The notes: generated from the letters alone by a model not told the origin. A stretch of DNA of 64,000 bases from Flavobacterium beibuense (GCF_004151245.1 NZ_JUIW01000002.1:1-64000); one strand, 5' to 3'; positions 45,360 through 53,966 are shown, numbered from the stretch's first letter. A program made the numbers and translations.

Positions 45360-46406
45360 ATGGCAAAATTAAATTTTGGAGGAGTAGAAGAGAATGTAGT
45401 AACAAGACAGGAATTCTCATTATCAAAAGCTCAGGAAGTATTAAAAGACGAAGTAATAGCAGTTATTGGCTATGGGGTACAGGGACCGGGGCAGGCTCTC
45501 AATCAAAAAGATAATGGTATTAATGTGATTGTAGGACAGCGTAAAAACTCCAAATCATGGGACAAGGCAGTAGCTGATGGCTTTGTACCGGGTGAAACCC
45601 TTTTTGAAATAGAAGAGGCTCTTAAAAGGGGAACAATAATATGTTATTTATTAAGCGATGCGGCCCAGATAGAGTACTGGCCTAAAGTAAAGGAACACTT
45701 AACACCGGGTAAAGCGCTTTATTTTTCCCATGGTTTTGGTATTACGTTTAACGACCGTACCGGTATTGTACCCCCTCCGGATGTGGATGTGTTTTTAGTA
45801 GCTCCAAAAGGATCGGGAACCTCATTACGACGTATGTTTTTACAGGATCGGGGATTAAACAGCAGTTTTGCCATTTATCAGGATGCAACCGGTAGGGCAT
45901 GGGACAGGGTGGTAGCTCTTGGTATTGCCATAGGTAGCGGTTATCTTTTTGAAACCGACTTTAAAAAAGAGGTATACAGTGACCTTGCCGGAGAGAGAGG
46001 TACGCTTATGGGAGCCATACAGGGTATTTTTGCTGCACAGTATGACGTATTGCGCAAAAAAGGACACAGTCCGTCAGAAGCATTTAATGAAACGGTAGAA
46101 GAACTAACACAGTCGCTAATGCCTCTGGTTGCCGAAAACGGTATGGATTGGATGTATGCCAACTGTAGTACTACTGCACAGCGAGGTGCACTGGATTGGT
46201 GGAAACGTTTTCGCGATGTAACTTCTCCTTTGTTTGAAGAATTGTACAATAGTGTAGCAGCAGGTAACGAAGCTCAACTTTCCATAGACAGTAACAGTAA
46301 GCCTGATTACAGGGTAAAACTTGAAGAGGAGTTGCAGGAATTGCGTGAAAGTGAAATGTGGCAGGCAGGTAAAACGGTACGTAGCCTAAGACCTGAAAAT
46401 AACTAA
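45360..46406 (+). CDS. ilvC: Ketol-acid reductoisomerase
   Basis: A 348-residue NADPH-dependent enzyme that isomerises and reduces acetolactate/acetohydroxybutyrate. The nucleotide-binding motif is VIAVIGYGVQGPGQALNQKDNG, with GQRKNSKSW giving the cofactor phosphate-binding loop. The C-terminal knotted domain has the Mg-binding acidic residues (YSDLAGERGTLMGAIQGIFAAQYD ... NGMDWMYANCSTTAQRGALDWW). Slightly longer than the 330-residue short form but clearly not the 490-residue E. coli form. Middle of the operon; ilvA starts 7 bp later. Confidence 0.95.
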   Translation: MAKLNFGGVEENVVTRQEFSLSKAQEVLKDEVIAVIGYGVQGPGQALNQKDNGINVIVGQRKNSKSWDKAVADGFVPGETLFEIEEALKRGTIICYLLSDAAQIEYWPKVKEHLTPGKALYFSHGFGITFNDRTGIVPPPDVDVFLVAPKGSGTSLRRMFLQDRGLNSSFAIYQDATGRAWDRVVALGIAIGSGYLFETDFKKEVYSDLAGERGTLMGAIQGIFAAQYDVLRKKGHSPSEAFNETVEELTQSLMPLVAENGMDWMYANCSTTAQRGALDWWKRFRDVTSPLFEELYNSVAAGNEAQLSIDSNSKPDYRVKLEEELQELRESEMWQAGKTVRSLRPENN

Positions 46407-46413
46407 TGCCAAT

Positions 46414-47673
46414 ATGAAGACCAAAACCTATTTACCCACACTGGAGAGTATTAAAGAAGCTGCTCAAAGATTAAGTAATGTTGTGACTAAAACACCATTA
46501 CAGCACAACAGAACCACATCTTCACAGTATAATGCCAATATCAGTTTTAAGCGTGAAGACTTGCAGCAGGTTCGGTCGTATAAGATAAGGGGAGCCTATA
46601 ATAAAATGGCTACCCTTACCAAAAGCGAACTTGAGAAAGGAGTGGTTTGCGCCAGTGCGGGTAACCATGCTCAGGGAGTAGCTCTCGCCTGCAATAAGAT
46701 GAAAGTTTCAGGTACTATTTTTATGCCTGTGCCTACACCGGGTCAAAAACTGGAACAGGTTAAAATGTTTGGAGGCGAGTATATCAACGTTGTATTGTTT
46801 GGAGATACCTTTGATGATGCCAAGGAAGCTGCCCTGAGCTTTTGTAATGAAAAGGGAGCGGTGTTTATCCATCCGTTTGATGATTTTTCAATTATTGAAG
46901 GACAGGCTACAGTTGCACTTGAGATATTAGAACAAGCCACACAGCCAATAGACTATTTGTTTGTACCTGTGGGAGGAGGCGGCTTGGCAGCGGGTGTTTG
47001 TATGGTATTTCAGGTACTTTCTCCCAAAACAAAGATTATTGGTGTAGAACCTGTCGGGGCTGCCAGTATGAAGCAGGCAATGGCAAATAACAAGCCTGTA
47101 CATCTTGATAAGATAAGTCGTTTTGTAGATGGTGCTGCTGTACAAAAAGTGGGTAACCTTACTTTTGATATCTGTCATGATGCCCTTTATGATATTGCTA
47201 CAGTAGATGAGGGCAGAATATGTGAAGTGATATTATCACTTTATAATAAAGATGCTATCGTTGCCGAACCTGCAGGAGCCCTATCTGTATCGGCTTTAGC
47301 AACATATATGGAAGAGATTAAGGATAAAAACGTAGTATGTGTTATCAGCGGCAGTAATAACGATATTACCCGTATGGAGGAGATTAAGGAAAAAGCTCTT
47401 CTATATGCAGGGTTAAAACATTATTATCTGGTAAAATTTCCCCAAAGGCCGGGAGCCTTAAAGGAATTCGTTATAAATGTTCTGGGTCCTGAAGATGATA
47501 TTACCTATTTTGAATACCTAAAGAAAAATTCTAAAGAAAAAGGCACTGCGGTAGTTGGTATCGAACTGAAGAGTAGGAATGACTTTGAAATACTTAATGC
47601 TAATATGAGGCAAAAAGGTTTTTTGGTTGAATATCTTAATGATCAGCCAATTCTTCTTAATCTGTTAATATAA
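46414..47673 (+). CDS. ilvA: Threonine ammonia-lyase (biosynthetic threonine deaminase)
   Basis: A 419-residue PLP enzyme converting threonine to 2-oxobutyrate, the first step toward isoleucine. The PLP lysine lies in VRSYKIRGAYNKM, the phosphate-binding glycine loop is PVGGGGLAAGV, and SAGNHAQGVALAC is the Asn motif. The C-terminal region (about 325-419, KHYYLVKFPQRPGALKEFVINVLGPEDDITYFEY) is a single ACT-like regulatory domain, shorter than the two-domain E. coli form. Last gene of the ilv operon. Its stop codon lies 145 bp before the left repeat of the mnmE island. Confidence 0.94.
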   Translation: MKTKTYLPTLESIKEAAQRLSNVVTKTPLQHNRTTSSQYNANISFKREDLQQVRSYKIRGAYNKMATLTKSELEKGVVCASAGNHAQGVALACNKMKVSGTIFMPVPTPGQKLEQVKMFGGEYINVVLFGDTFDDAKEAALSFCNEKGAVFIHPFDDFSIIEGQATVALEILEQATQPIDYLFVPVGGGGLAAGVCMVFQVLSPKTKIIGVEPVGAASMKQAMANNKPVHLDKISRFVDGAAVQKVGNLTFDICHDALYDIATVDEGRICEVILSLYNKDAIVAEPAGALSVSALATYMEEIKDKNVVCVISGSNNDITRMEEIKEKALLYAGLKHYYLVKFPQRPGALKEFVINVLGPEDDITYFEYLKKNSKEKGTAVVGIELKSRNDFEILNANMRQKGFLVEYLNDQPILLNLLI

Positions 47674-47818
47674 TAAACTCATTAAGATTCAATGGTATTC
47701 GGGGATAACCTTTACTTTTTCATATGTTACAAAAAAATGAATAATAGTTTTTTGAATTTTACTTAACGTCTTAAAGTCAACGGTTTAATGTTGATTAATT
47801 TTATTCAGAAAAATACGT

Positions 47819-47843
47819 TATTTTCCGATGCAGAAATTAGCAA
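47819..47843. repeat. Left copy of the 25-bp mnmE-end repeat (attL-like)
   Basis: Identical over 25 bp to 62445-62469. Read on the minus strand it encodes NFCIGK followed by a complete TAA stop, so it would have completed the original mnmE gene before the insertion. Flanking bases differ on both sides. Confidence 0.85.
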
Positions 47844-47998
47844 GTCTTTATGTTGCTAAATTTCAGGGTGGTGAGGTACAATACGGATACAGTTTTTATC
47901 CAAATATCGACAAATATCACAAACAAACCATTTGTTTGACTTTCAAAGACATACCAGCGAAGGGCTGCTGGTTAGAACACAAATGTAAATATTTTTGA
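47828..47998 (+). CDS. Possible small ORF starting inside the attL repeat (56 aa)
   Basis: An ATG at 47828, inside the 25-bp repeat, opens a 56-codon frame ending at TGA 47996-47998. It starts MQKLASLYVAKFQGGEVQYG and ends LEHKCKYF. The composition looks protein-like (aromatic and charged residues, no low complexity), but I recognise no family. Its first five codons come from the complement of the mnmE 3' end. It could be a real island gene, a remnant of a larger gene or chance. Confidence 0.3.
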   Translation: MQKLASLYVAKFQGGEVQYGYSFYPNIDKYHKQTICLTFKDIPAKGCWLEHKCKYF

Positions 47999-48155
47999 TT
48001 GAAAAAGAGCTAATTTGCTAATTTTTGGCAGGTCTTAAAATCAATTAATTTTGTGAGGTACAAATTAATTACCTTATGGAAAACAAAATTAGTCATAGAC
48101 TATGGATGATTTTAATTTTGATGACGTGGCACAGTTGGCAATCAAAACAGCCAGC

Positions 48156-49385
48156 CTATAGAATCTGTTTTTGGATTCTTTTGTCAATAAGTTCAGTTGA
48201 TTCCTTTGAAACACCTGCATCTTTGGCAAAAAATTTCCATTGCGATACAGCATCAGCTACCTGCTCCACAATTGGTGCTGCGTTTCTCATGCCGAACTCG
48301 GAGGCCAATTCCCTTAAGTGCCTTCTTGTTGGATTGGCACTCTCATTGGCTATAGCGGTACTGTGCATGCCGTGGGAGGAATTGGAGTAGGTTAGGTCAT
48401 AAGCCGGTGCAAGCTGCCAGTTCCCTTTGGAATCCATCAGATAGGAGATGTTCTTGCTATGGTCATCACGGTTATGTGAAAACACGTTAAATGCTGCTAT
48501 ACGCAGCACCTTTTCAAGTCCGGATACATTGCGTTCCAACCTGAATGCGGCATCCATAAGATTGCCGTAATCCATGTTGCTGTACCTGAAGTTGTCGTTG
48601 AGCATGGCGGCAGCGGAATGCAGATGAAATCTTCCGTCGCCCTCGCGGTCAAATCTTTTCGTGCCGAAAAACTTATGGTCTGATGCGGAGCTGAATAGCC
48701 TGCAGTCGGCCATCGAAATTCCGGCAGCCACTGCCATTTTATGGTAGGCATATTCTATTTGCGCAATATCCTGCCGGTCATTCGAGGAAGGAAACTTTAT
48801 GAGCCAATGCTCGTAGGATTCTGGCAAAGAGTCCACGCCGTGGATCAAATGGTCTGTTTTGGGATTGTATCCGACAAGTATTTTAGGACGTGCACCTCCC
48901 GATGATCCTCCCATTTCGTACAGTTCGTCAATAATCGATGAGCTTGATCCCTGCAATACAGCATTCATCTCTTTGGATATGGCATCCAGTTCGACCTGCA
49001 TTATTTCCTGTGCTGAAGTTTCGATCTGGGGGCGGTAGGTCAATGCGCCCATGCCTTTCAAGCCCACGTAAGCCAGGCGTTGTAATGCGGTTACATCCTG
49101 TAGGAGCATGCCTTTCGCTGTCAGGGTCCTGTCCAAAAGCAAACGCCCCCAGCCATCAGGCAGGGAGTCATAAAAAACGCCGAATAGGCCTTCAAAGGGC
49201 TGTGCGGGAGCTTCGAAAATTTTATCACCCAATGGCAGGTGGAAAGGCGATATTTCAATACCGGACTGTATAAAACCGGTATAGTATTTAAAGAAAATGC
49301 TCCTTCCTTGTTGTATCAGTTCACCTACCTGAAGCTCTTCATTCCCAAAATCGATGGAAACGGTAATCTTTTGGATCGGTACCAT
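48156..49385 (-). CDS. hipA: HipA-family kinase toxin
   Basis: A 409-residue protein of the HipA family. The N-terminal domain is GNEELQVGELIQQGRSIFFKY. The glycine-rich loop is EMGGSSGGARPKILVG, and the catalytic Asp and metal-binding region are in HNRDDHSKNISYLMDSKGNWQLAPAYDLTYS. HipA of E. coli phosphorylates glutamyl-tRNA synthetase and promotes persistence; the target here is not known. It is encoded 3 bp downstream of the HTH antitoxin gene, as in all hipBA loci. Visibly richer in G+C than the surrounding genes, suggesting separate acquisition. At the left end of the mnmE island, where a TA module can stabilise the element. Confidence 0.92.
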   Translation of the reverse strand: MVPIQKITVSIDFGNEELQVGELIQQGRSIFFKYYTGFIQSGIEISPFHLPLGDKIFEAPAQPFEGLFGVFYDSLPDGWGRLLLDRTLTAKGMLLQDVTALQRLAYVGLKGMGALTYRPQIETSAQEIMQVELDAISKEMNAVLQGSSSSIIDELYEMGGSSGGARPKILVGYNPKTDHLIHGVDSLPESYEHWLIKFPSSNDRQDIAQIEYAYHKMAVAAGISMADCRLFSSASDHKFFGTKRFDREGDGRFHLHSAAAMLNDNFRYSNMDYGNLMDAAFRLERNVSGLEKVLRIAAFNVFSHNRDDHSKNISYLMDSKGNWQLAPAYDLTYSNSSHGMHSTAIANESANPTRRHLRELASEFGMRNAAPIVEQVADAVSQWKFFAKDAGVSKESTELIDKRIQKQIL

Positions 49386-49388
49386 TTT

Positions 49389-49676
49389 TTATCGTGTCTT
49401 ATTGCTGAATAATTTTTCCACTCTTTCCAGGCTTTCGTCAATCTGAAATACCGGGGTAAAATCCTCAAGGCGATTAAAAAAATAAGCTAATTTCAAAAGC
49501 GACTCCAGCGAGATTTGCCCTGATGTTTCAAAACGTTTCAGGCTACCGAAAGACACGCCCGAACGTTTCGATAGTTCAAGTTGTGAAATACCGTTTTTTT
49601 TACGTAATTGTTGTGCCTTTGCAGCAAGTTCCTTCATTACGGTCGCAGGTGTTTTTGTAACGCTGTATTTTGACAT
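49389..49676 (-). CDS. hipB: HipB-like XRE-family antitoxin
   Basis: A 95-residue protein with an XRE helix-turn-helix (about 18-75, KAQQLRKKNGISQLELSKRSGVSFGSLKRFETSGQ). I chose ATG 49674-49676 (MSKYSVTKTPATV); the longer in-frame start at 49745 would add 23 hydrophobic residues and run through the operators. It should bind HipA and repress its own promoter through the two identical palindromes at 49683-49735. Confidence 0.88.
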   Translation of the reverse strand: MSKYSVTKTPATVMKELAAKAQQLRKKNGISQLELSKRSGVSFGSLKRFETSGQISLESLLKLAYFFNRLEDFTPVFQIDESLERVEKLFSNKTR

Positions 49677-49682
49677 AAATGG

Positions 49683-49735
49683 ATAATATATTATACAAAT
49701 ATAGTGAAAATATGTAATAATAGATAATATATTAT
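49683..49735 (-). promoter_or_regulatory. hipBA promoter with two identical palindromic operators
   Basis: The 12-bp palindrome ATAATATATTAT occurs at 49683-49694 and 49724-49735. Between them, on the minus strand, lies TATATTTG (49696-49703), a perfect -7 box. One operator covers the expected start of transcription and the other the -33 region. Start-to-start distance is 41 bp, about four helical turns. Confidence 0.7.
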
Positions 49736-49849
49736 ATATAATCAAGTTTTGTGATAGGATTATAATAACAATCAGTTTGAATTTAACACGACCGTAGCGA
49801 TAAGCGAAAAAGACCGGAAGTTTCGGACTTCAGATACGTGTACTATCAC

Positions 49850-49974
49850 TTAACCAGCCGGTGTCACCTGTTGCTTACTGGTGATGATATAGTAAAGAAG
49901 TTTATAACCGGATTCGAGAGGCTTCCCTGAGGCCACTGTCGCTAATTCCTTTCTTTTCTTCCAAAATTCAAAAT
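49850..49974 (-). pseudogene. Possible C-terminal remnant of an unidentified gene
   Basis: In the gene-free interval 49746-50152 the minus strand encodes NFEFWKKRKELATVASGKPL, then ESGYKLLYYIITSKQQVTPAG and a stop, preceded by a stop codon. It reads like the end of a real protein with a richer G+C than its surroundings. No family recognised. The rest of the interval to 50020 shows nothing. Confidence 0.35.
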
Positions 49975-50021
49975 TTCAATATTCACCAAGTATTAAAAGA
50001 ATTATTTATTTCGGACATCCC

Positions 50022-50089
50022 ATTCAGAACAAATAAATACTGATTCAGAACATTTTTAATTCAGAGACTCGGTAGAGGTCCTATATTTG
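50022..50089 (+). promoter_or_regulatory. Candidate LytTR operator and promoter of the kinase operon
   Basis: ATTCAGAACA occurs at 50022-50031 and 50043-50052, start-to-start 21 bp, with a degenerate third copy ATTCAGAGAC at 50059-50068. TATATTTG, a perfect -7 box, follows at 50082-50089, 63 bp before the kinase ATG. The same repeat with the same 21-bp spacing is found at 52507-52537 before the PLC gene. Confidence 0.65.
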
Positions 50090-50152
50090 AATCTAAGAAA
50101 CCATATTAACTTAGCTAAATCATAATATGGGTTTTTATTTTATTTTTGTTAA

Positions 50153-51865
50153 ATGGTAAGAGTTTATTTCAGTTTTTTTTTAATTCTTCTGACTTTTTTT
50201 TGTTCTGGTCAAAGCTCTTTTAAACTTTTGAAGGAAGACCTTGAACAGAAGATAATATATTCTGATTTCAAAAAAGCTTTGACTATCATTAATGAAAACA
50301 GGGAAAATTATTTTGGCGTAGAAAGAAACGATTTAGACATCATGAAAACAAAGATTCTAACAGAATTTGGTCTTTATGATGAAGCTTTTAAACTTTCTCA
50401 GAATCTCATTACTAATCCTAAAATTACAGAGGAACAAAAACTAAAAATACACGTAGAAAGAGCCCTTATTTTTGAAATTAATGACAATAGTGAATCCTGT
50501 TTACTGGAGTTAGGCAAAGCTGAAACGATATTTTTTAAGCATCCCGAATTCAAGTTTAAAAACTACACCAATTTTCTTATCAGGAAATCGTCGTATTACA
50601 GAGTGAATGGTTTTTCAAAAAAAGCATATGCAGTAGCACTTCAGGCAAAAAAATATGCCGACTCTGTAAACGATAAAGTAAATATGCCGGTTGTTGAGCT
50701 TATCTTAGGGCTAGGTAATCGAAAAAGAGATTCAGATTCAGAACTAAGACACTATAATCGAGCACTTTATTTATACAAAAAATTAAATCACTATGAGGCA
50801 ATTAGTTCAATGTATAACAATTTGAGTTATTATTATTTTTCAAGAGATGAGTATAAAATTGCTGATGTTTATATTGATTCTGCTATCGTAATTTCATCAA
50901 AATCAAATGTATTGAATTATAAAGCTGATGTTTTTAAGATGAAAAGCAAGATTTTAGAAAAACAAAACAAGCCGGATTCAGCATTGTTCTACTATAAAAT
51001 TGCATCAGATTTGTATAAAAAATACAATAGCGAACAACGGGACCTTAAAGTCAGGGAGATTGAGATAGAATATGACTTTGAAAAAGAGAAATCTGAAAAA
51101 CAGTTGCTTGAGAAAGATATCAGAACTACAAAAATACTGAATACAACACTTTTTATTTTGATTCTTGTTTTAGGTTTTTTTACCTGGCAGATTAAGAAAA
51201 ATAAAAAAAAAATTGAGCGTCAAAAGAAAAAAATTTTACAAAATAATATTACCCTAAAAGCTAACGTGGAAGAGAAACAGTTTTTGGTCCAGGAATTGAA
51301 TCACCGCGTTAAAAATAATCTGGCAGTGATTTTAAGCCTGATCGATTTTCAAAAATATCAGGCAAAAAATAAAAATTACAAAACTGTATTTGATGATCTG
51401 CATCAACGTATTAAGACAATAACTATAGCCCATGAGTTTTATTCGTATAGTGTGAATCATAACGACAATGATTTGATAGATGTTCAGAATTATATCAATA
51501 AAATCATAGAATCTCATCAAAAGAGTTCTTTAAGGACATTTGAATATATAAATGATAGTGAACTGATTTATTTAAATGTTGACAAAATACTATCTCTTGG
51601 ATTACTTATTAATGAGCTGGTCACAAATTCTATAAAACATGCCAAACCATGTAATAATTTACTTGTTTTACAAATAGAACTCAGAAAAACGGACAACAGT
51701 AAAATTGAATTAAATTATCGTGATAATGGAACGGTTTTCAATATTGAGAAGAAGAATAACTCTCTGGGCCTTTTAATAATTGAGGGAATGGTTAAACAAT
51801 TAAAAGGGGAGCGTACAAGAGAAAAATCAAACTATAAAATAGTATTTCCAAATGTTAGAGCATAA
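50153..51865 (+). CDS. Histidine kinase with periplasmic TPR-like region (HisKA_2 type)
   Basis: A 570-residue kinase: signal peptide (SFFLILLTFFCSGQ), then about 300 residues of TPR-like helical hairpins (SMYNNLSYYYFSRDEYKIADVYIDSAI; DSALFYYKIASDLYKKYN). One membrane segment follows at about 328-346 and a Lys-rich coiled coil. The HisKA_2 box VQELNHRVKNNLAVILSLIDFQ carries His384, then comes a HATPase domain (LGLLINELVTNSIKHA; NNSLGLLIIEGM). Periplasmic TPRs fused to such kinases are common in Bacteroidota. The regulator gene overlaps it by 14 bp. Very AT-rich. Preceded by the 21-bp-spaced repeats, so probably autoregulated. Confidence 0.9.
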   Translation: MVRVYFSFFLILLTFFCSGQSSFKLLKEDLEQKIIYSDFKKALTIINENRENYFGVERNDLDIMKTKILTEFGLYDEAFKLSQNLITNPKITEEQKLKIHVERALIFEINDNSESCLLELGKAETIFFKHPEFKFKNYTNFLIRKSSYYRVNGFSKKAYAVALQAKKYADSVNDKVNMPVVELILGLGNRKRDSDSELRHYNRALYLYKKLNHYEAISSMYNNLSYYYFSRDEYKIADVYIDSAIVISSKSNVLNYKADVFKMKSKILEKQNKPDSALFYYKIASDLYKKYNSEQRDLKVREIEIEYDFEKEKSEKQLLEKDIRTTKILNTTLFILILVLGFFTWQIKKNKKKIERQKKKILQNNITLKANVEEKQFLVQELNHRVKNNLAVILSLIDFQKYQAKNKNYKTVFDDLHQRIKTITIAHEFYSYSVNHNDNDLIDVQNYINKIIESHQKSSLRTFEYINDSELIYLNVDKILSLGLLINELVTNSIKHAKPCNNLLVLQIELRKTDNSKIELNYRDNGTVFNIEKKNNSLGLLIIEGMVKQLKGERTREKSNYKIVFPNVRA

Positions 51866-52502
51866 TAGCAGGATATTAATTGTAGAGGATGAAGTTTTAA
51901 TTGCATTTTCATTAAAAAAAATGCTGGATACCGTTTTCCTATCCGAGATTGCCCATGATTATGAAGAAGCAAAACTTCTTTTGTCTCATAAGTCATTCGA
52001 TCTTGTTCTTATCGATATTTCCCTCTCCGGAGATAAAACAGGCCTAGATTTAGCAAATTTTATCAATACTAATATCTCTATCCCATTTATTTTTACAACT
52101 GCACTTACTGATAAAGCTACTCTTGAAAAAATTACAAATTTGAGACCATCTGCTTATCTCTCCAAACCTGTAGACAGCGTAAACCTGATTACCGCAATAA
52201 AACTTGCTTTGGCTAATGAGGATGCCATTTTTAAAATTGAAATTGGTAAGCAGATTTATTATTTTCAGGCAAAAGATTTTCTCTTTGCTGAAGCTGATCA
52301 TGTTTATGTGGAAATACATCTAAAGTCGGGCAAAAATCAGATTCTGAGAACAACAATGACCTATTTACAAGAAGTGTTTCCATCCAAATATTTCAAGAGG
52401 ATTAACCGTAGTGTGGCAATAAACCCTTATCATATATCAAAAATTGTTAACGATAAGTTATACCTGGAAGATAAGGTTTTTAAAATCTCAAAAAAAATTT
52501 GA
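51852..52502 (+). CDS. LytTR-family response regulator of the island
   Basis: A 216-residue regulator: receiver domain with ILIVEDEVLIAF, phospho-acceptor Asp55 (LVLIDISLSGDKTG) and YLSKPV, and a C-terminal LytTR domain (about 128-216, FKIEIGKQIYYFQAKDFLFAEADHVYVEIHL ... YFKRINRSVAINPYHISKI). LytTR regulators bind pairs of about 9-bp direct repeats two helical turns apart; exactly such pairs lie before its own operon (50022-50052) and before the PLC-adhesin operon (52507-52537). It overlaps the kinase gene by 14 bp, so the two are cognate. Confidence 0.92.
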   Translation: MLEHNSRILIVEDEVLIAFSLKKMLDTVFLSEIAHDYEEAKLLLSHKSFDLVLIDISLSGDKTGLDLANFINTNISIPFIFTTALTDKATLEKITNLRPSAYLSKPVDSVNLITAIKLALANEDAIFKIEIGKQIYYFQAKDFLFAEADHVYVEIHLKSGKNQILRTTMTYLQEVFPSKYFKRINRSVAINPYHISKIVNDKLYLEDKVFKISKKI

Positions 52503-52506
52503 TCCT

Positions 52507-52571
52507 GTTTAGAACAAAAAATTAGTGTTTCAGAACATTTTTTTAAAGTTTGGATTGTAAAGTTATAGTTT
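52507..52571 (+). promoter_or_regulatory. Candidate LytTR operator and promoter of the PLC-adhesin operon
   Basis: GTTTAGAACA (52507-52516) and TTTCAGAACA (52528-52537) repeat AGAACA at a start-to-start distance of 21 bp. TATAGTTT at 52564-52571, a weak -7-like box, follows at nearly the same distance as in the kinase promoter (27 against 30 bp). It lies in the 99-bp gap between the regulator gene and the PLC gene. Confidence 0.6.
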
Positions 52572-52601
52572 TAAACCTACAAATAAAACTAGCCTTACGA
52601 T

Positions 52602-53966
52602 ATGAATGACTTTTCAAAAAAATGGATGAGCTATCTTGAAGATAGCAAAAAACTTACAGAACTTACCATTCCCGGAACGCATGATAGTGGAACTTATCTT
52701 TTAGACTTTAGCGGTCTTTCTAGATGTCAGGACAAAAGTATTGAAGATCAATTGAATCAAGGTGTTCGATTTTTAGATATTAGACTAAAACCGGGAATAG
52801 ATAATGATAATGCCCTTTATATTGCACATGGGCTAGTAGAATCAGGATTTAGTTTTGCAGGTGATGTCATGCCAATTATTCAAAGGTTTTTGAATTCAAA
52901 CCCTTCTGAAACGATTATCATGTGTATAAAAGATGATTCTAAAATGTATAAGAATCATAATCATAAAAAATATTTTTACAATGCTGTTTGGTCTACCATA
53001 CAAGAGTATCATTTTTACACAAATGGTCAAATTCCTTCCTTAGATAAAGTAAGAGGAAAAGTAGTACTATTTAGACGTTTTTGGGCTCCTGGAGATTTAT
53101 CTTTTCCTGTTGGGGTAAATTTATATGGAGACGATGATAACATATGGCCAAAAGATAGAATGAATGGTTTCGAAAATGACGGTATAAATTTTTATGTTCA
53201 GGACAGATATGACGATTGGAAAGGAAGAGAAGATATAGAAAATAAATTTAAAGAAGCTGTAAAACCAACATTAGAAAAGGCATCTTCATCTTTACCTAAT
53301 ACACTCTTTATAAATTTTACAAGCGGAACAAGCGGAAATATATTCTATGAGGATCCAAAAGAAATTGCAGAAATAGTAAATCCTTTGTTTTTTGAATATC
53401 TCTACAACAAACAAAAAACACGTTTTGGTATTATCCCAATGGATTTCCCCGAATCTCCATTAATCAATCGTCTTTATTCCTGTAATCCTTTCAATTTTAT
53501 TTCCATGGAGTCGATAATGCCTGGGAATGTATATGAAATTAGACCAAGATTGGATTTAAACAAATGTCTGGATGTGAAAGGAAATATTCAGGCAGATGGA
53601 ACACAAGTAATTATTCATACATCTAATAATCAATTAAATCAACGTTGGAAATTAGCCGATGCAGGGGATGGATATTTCTACTTACATACCCTAATTCAAA
53701 CTGCAACCAATTCCGTCCTGGATGTAGCAGGAAACATACAGGCCAATGGAACAAATGTTATCATACAAAGGCAAAACAATGGTAATAATCAAAAATGGAA
53801 AATAACTAAACTGGAAAATGGATATTTCATTTTAGAACCTAAAAGTGCCCCTAACTCATTACTTGACTTATTTGAGGCAAACACAGAAGACGGTTCTCCT
53901 GTAAAAATTTTCGAAAAATCCAATAACGATTGGGCAGAACAATGGGCTTTACTACCTGTTAAATAA
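52602..53966 (+). CDS. Phosphatidylinositol-specific phospholipase C-like protein with ricin-type lectin domain
   Basis: A 454-residue protein. Residues 1-300 form a bacterial PI-PLC X-type TIM barrel: IPGTHDSGT with catalytic His27, IEDQLNQGVRFLDIRL, and AHGLVES with His76, matching the two catalytic histidines of the Bacillus enzyme in order and spacing. Residues about 305-454 are a ricin B-type beta-trefoil with three repeats (CLDVKGNIQADGTQVIIH...QRWKL; VLDVAGNIQANGTNVIIQ...QKWKI; LLDLFEANTEDGSPVKIF...QWALL). Oddly there is neither a signal peptide nor a T9SS tail, so export is unexplained. It is 10 bp upstream of the giant adhesin gene and in the same operon; host-surface or glycolipid targets are an inference. 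Confidence 0.85.
   Translation: MNDFSKKWMSYLEDSKKLTELTIPGTHDSGTYLLDFSGLSRCQDKSIEDQLNQGVRFLDIRLKPGIDNDNALYIAHGLVESGFSFAGDVMPIIQRFLNSNPSETIIMCIKDDSKMYKNHNHKKYFYNAVWSTIQEYHFYTNGQIPSLDKVRGKVVLFRRFWAPGDLSFPVGVNLYGDDDNIWPKDRMNGFENDGINFYVQDRYDDWKGREDIENKFKEAVKPTLEKASSSLPNTLFINFTSGTSGNIFYEDPKEIAEIVNPLFFEYLYNKQKTRFGIIPMDFPESPLINRLYSCNPFNFISMESIMPGNVYEIRPRLDLNKCLDVKGNIQADGTQVIIHTSNNQLNQRWKLADAGDGYFYLHTLIQTATNSVLDVAGNIQANGTNVIIQRQNNGNNQKWKITKLENGYFILEPKSAPNSLLDLFEANTEDGSPVKIFEKSNNDWAEQWALLPVK

Noticed and set aside
48076-48390. Plus-strand open frame of 104 codons at the left of the island
   Set aside because: Most of it is antisense to the 3' end of hipA, and its product has no recognisable motif; the conserved HipA C-terminus explains the sequence.
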